From assembly GCA_012030815.1 (NCBI GenBank), contig JAAUVF010000084.1, forward strand, positions 1-5,197: 5,197 nt of DNA, read 5' to 3'. Position numbers and translations under genes: made by a program. Below the pieces are notes generated by a model that saw only the letters and a program-made list of their open reading frames with translations, was not told the DNA's origin and ran no database searches. This stretch comes from Nanobdellota archaeon. Its GTDB lineage: Archaea > Thermoproteota > Nitrososphaeria > Nitrososphaerales > Nitrosopumilaceae. Shown here one piece after another: positions 4,859 to 5,197 of this stretch (positions are counted from its first letter, which is position 1; each line of letters begins with the position of its first letter).

Positions 4859-5197
4859 TGAAACACAACACAAGCCATACTGTTATTCAAGATTGTCTCC
4901 AGATGAGTTAGATTTTTTACAAGAAAGAGACGATATTTTAGAGATTAAAACAGAAAAGCGACACGATTTAGTAAAAGATGAAGAAGTGATTCTGTCAAAA
5001 ATAATAGTAGCAGATCCGCTTACAATTGGTGGAACTGCAGGAGACAAAAGCATCAGAAATATAATTGAGACTTGGGAATCAGACATAAAATACTATGAGA
5101 ATTATCTTTACGATAGATCATTAATTGTTGGAAATATTAATGAAATAATTGACGGTAAAATAAAACCACATGATTTAGAAATATCAGATGATGTAAA
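4851..5197 (+). CDS. polB: Family-B DNA polymerase, N-terminal domain continued in +1 frame, runs off window
   Basis: From TGG at 4851 the second frame reads WHDETQHKPYCYSRL, then SPDELDFLQERDDILEI, IIVADPLTIGG and DKSIRNIIETWESDIKYYEN, then YLYDRSLIVG and IKPHDLEISDDV to the window end. The W(E)SDIKYYENYLYD segment is a hallmark of the N-terminal domain of crenarchaeal and thaumarchaeal PolB, lying just before the exonuclease domain. The exonuclease and polymerase motifs lie outside the window. The frame is open back to 4815 (stop TAA at 4812-4814). Joining to the preceding fragment requires deleting one base between about 4815 and 4858. Reading the T4 run at 4846-4849 as three T gives KINLWHDE, the most natural junction. 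In other archaea this domain also holds a pocket that senses uracil in the template. Confidence 0.85.

Noticed and set aside
4883..5086. Minus-strand ORF of 67 codons
   Set aside because: It is the shadow of the polB N-terminal domain, which is read on the plus strand.
1..5197. CRISPR arrays, tRNA/rRNA genes, insertion sequences or att sites
   Set aside because: I saw no spaced direct repeats, no tRNA-like cloverleaf motifs, no transposase or integrase residues and no terminal inverted repeats.

Overview
The window looks like chromosomal DNA of an ammonia-oxidising thaumarchaeon (Nitrososphaerota) of the Nitrosoarchaeum/Nitrosopumilus group. It is AT-rich by eye and has short archaeal TATA boxes close to start codons. 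It carries a CdvB-type ESCRT-III gene, a family-B DNA polymerase of the thaumarchaeal kind, single C2H2 zinc-finger and zinc-ribbon microproteins, and a protein with tubulin-specific rather than FtsZ-like sequence. A true archaeal tubulin (artubulin) has, to my knowledge, been described from Nitrosoarchaeum genomes, so that genus or a close relative is the best guess.

Layout. All genes from 1 to 4032 are on the minus strand. From the left they are: a C2H2 zinc-finger microprotein cut by the window edge (1-105); an MscS-type channel with a signal peptide (218-1141); a 30-residue four-cysteine zinc-ribbon-like ORF (1197-1289); an unrecognised 176-residue coiled-coil protein (1365-1895); artubulin (1902-3287); and a CdvB-like ESCRT-III gene broken into two overlapping frames (3411-3755 and 3730-4032). 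A 114-bp divergent promoter region (4033-4146) separates these from a plus-strand pair: a dCMP deaminase (4147-4710), followed 4 nt later by the start of a family-B DNA polymerase (from 4715, running off the right edge). The polymerase is also frame-shifted, near 4836-4858.

How it fits together. Artubulin and the coiled-coil gene are 6 nt apart on one strand and are probably co-transcribed, so the coiled-coil protein is a candidate tubulin partner. Directly upstream on the same strand lies an ESCRT-III gene, which puts a tubulin cytoskeleton gene next to a Cdv division gene. Across the divergent promoter, dCMP deaminase (dUMP supply for dTTP) and PolB form a replication pair. The cluster therefore joins cytoskeleton, division and replication genes.

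Caution. Both the cdvB and the polB reading frames have exactly one nucleotide too many, next to homopolymer runs and about 1.1 kb apart. Base-calling error is the simplest explanation. Transcriptional slippage or programmed frameshifting at the A6-T-A8 tract in cdvB is possible but unproven.
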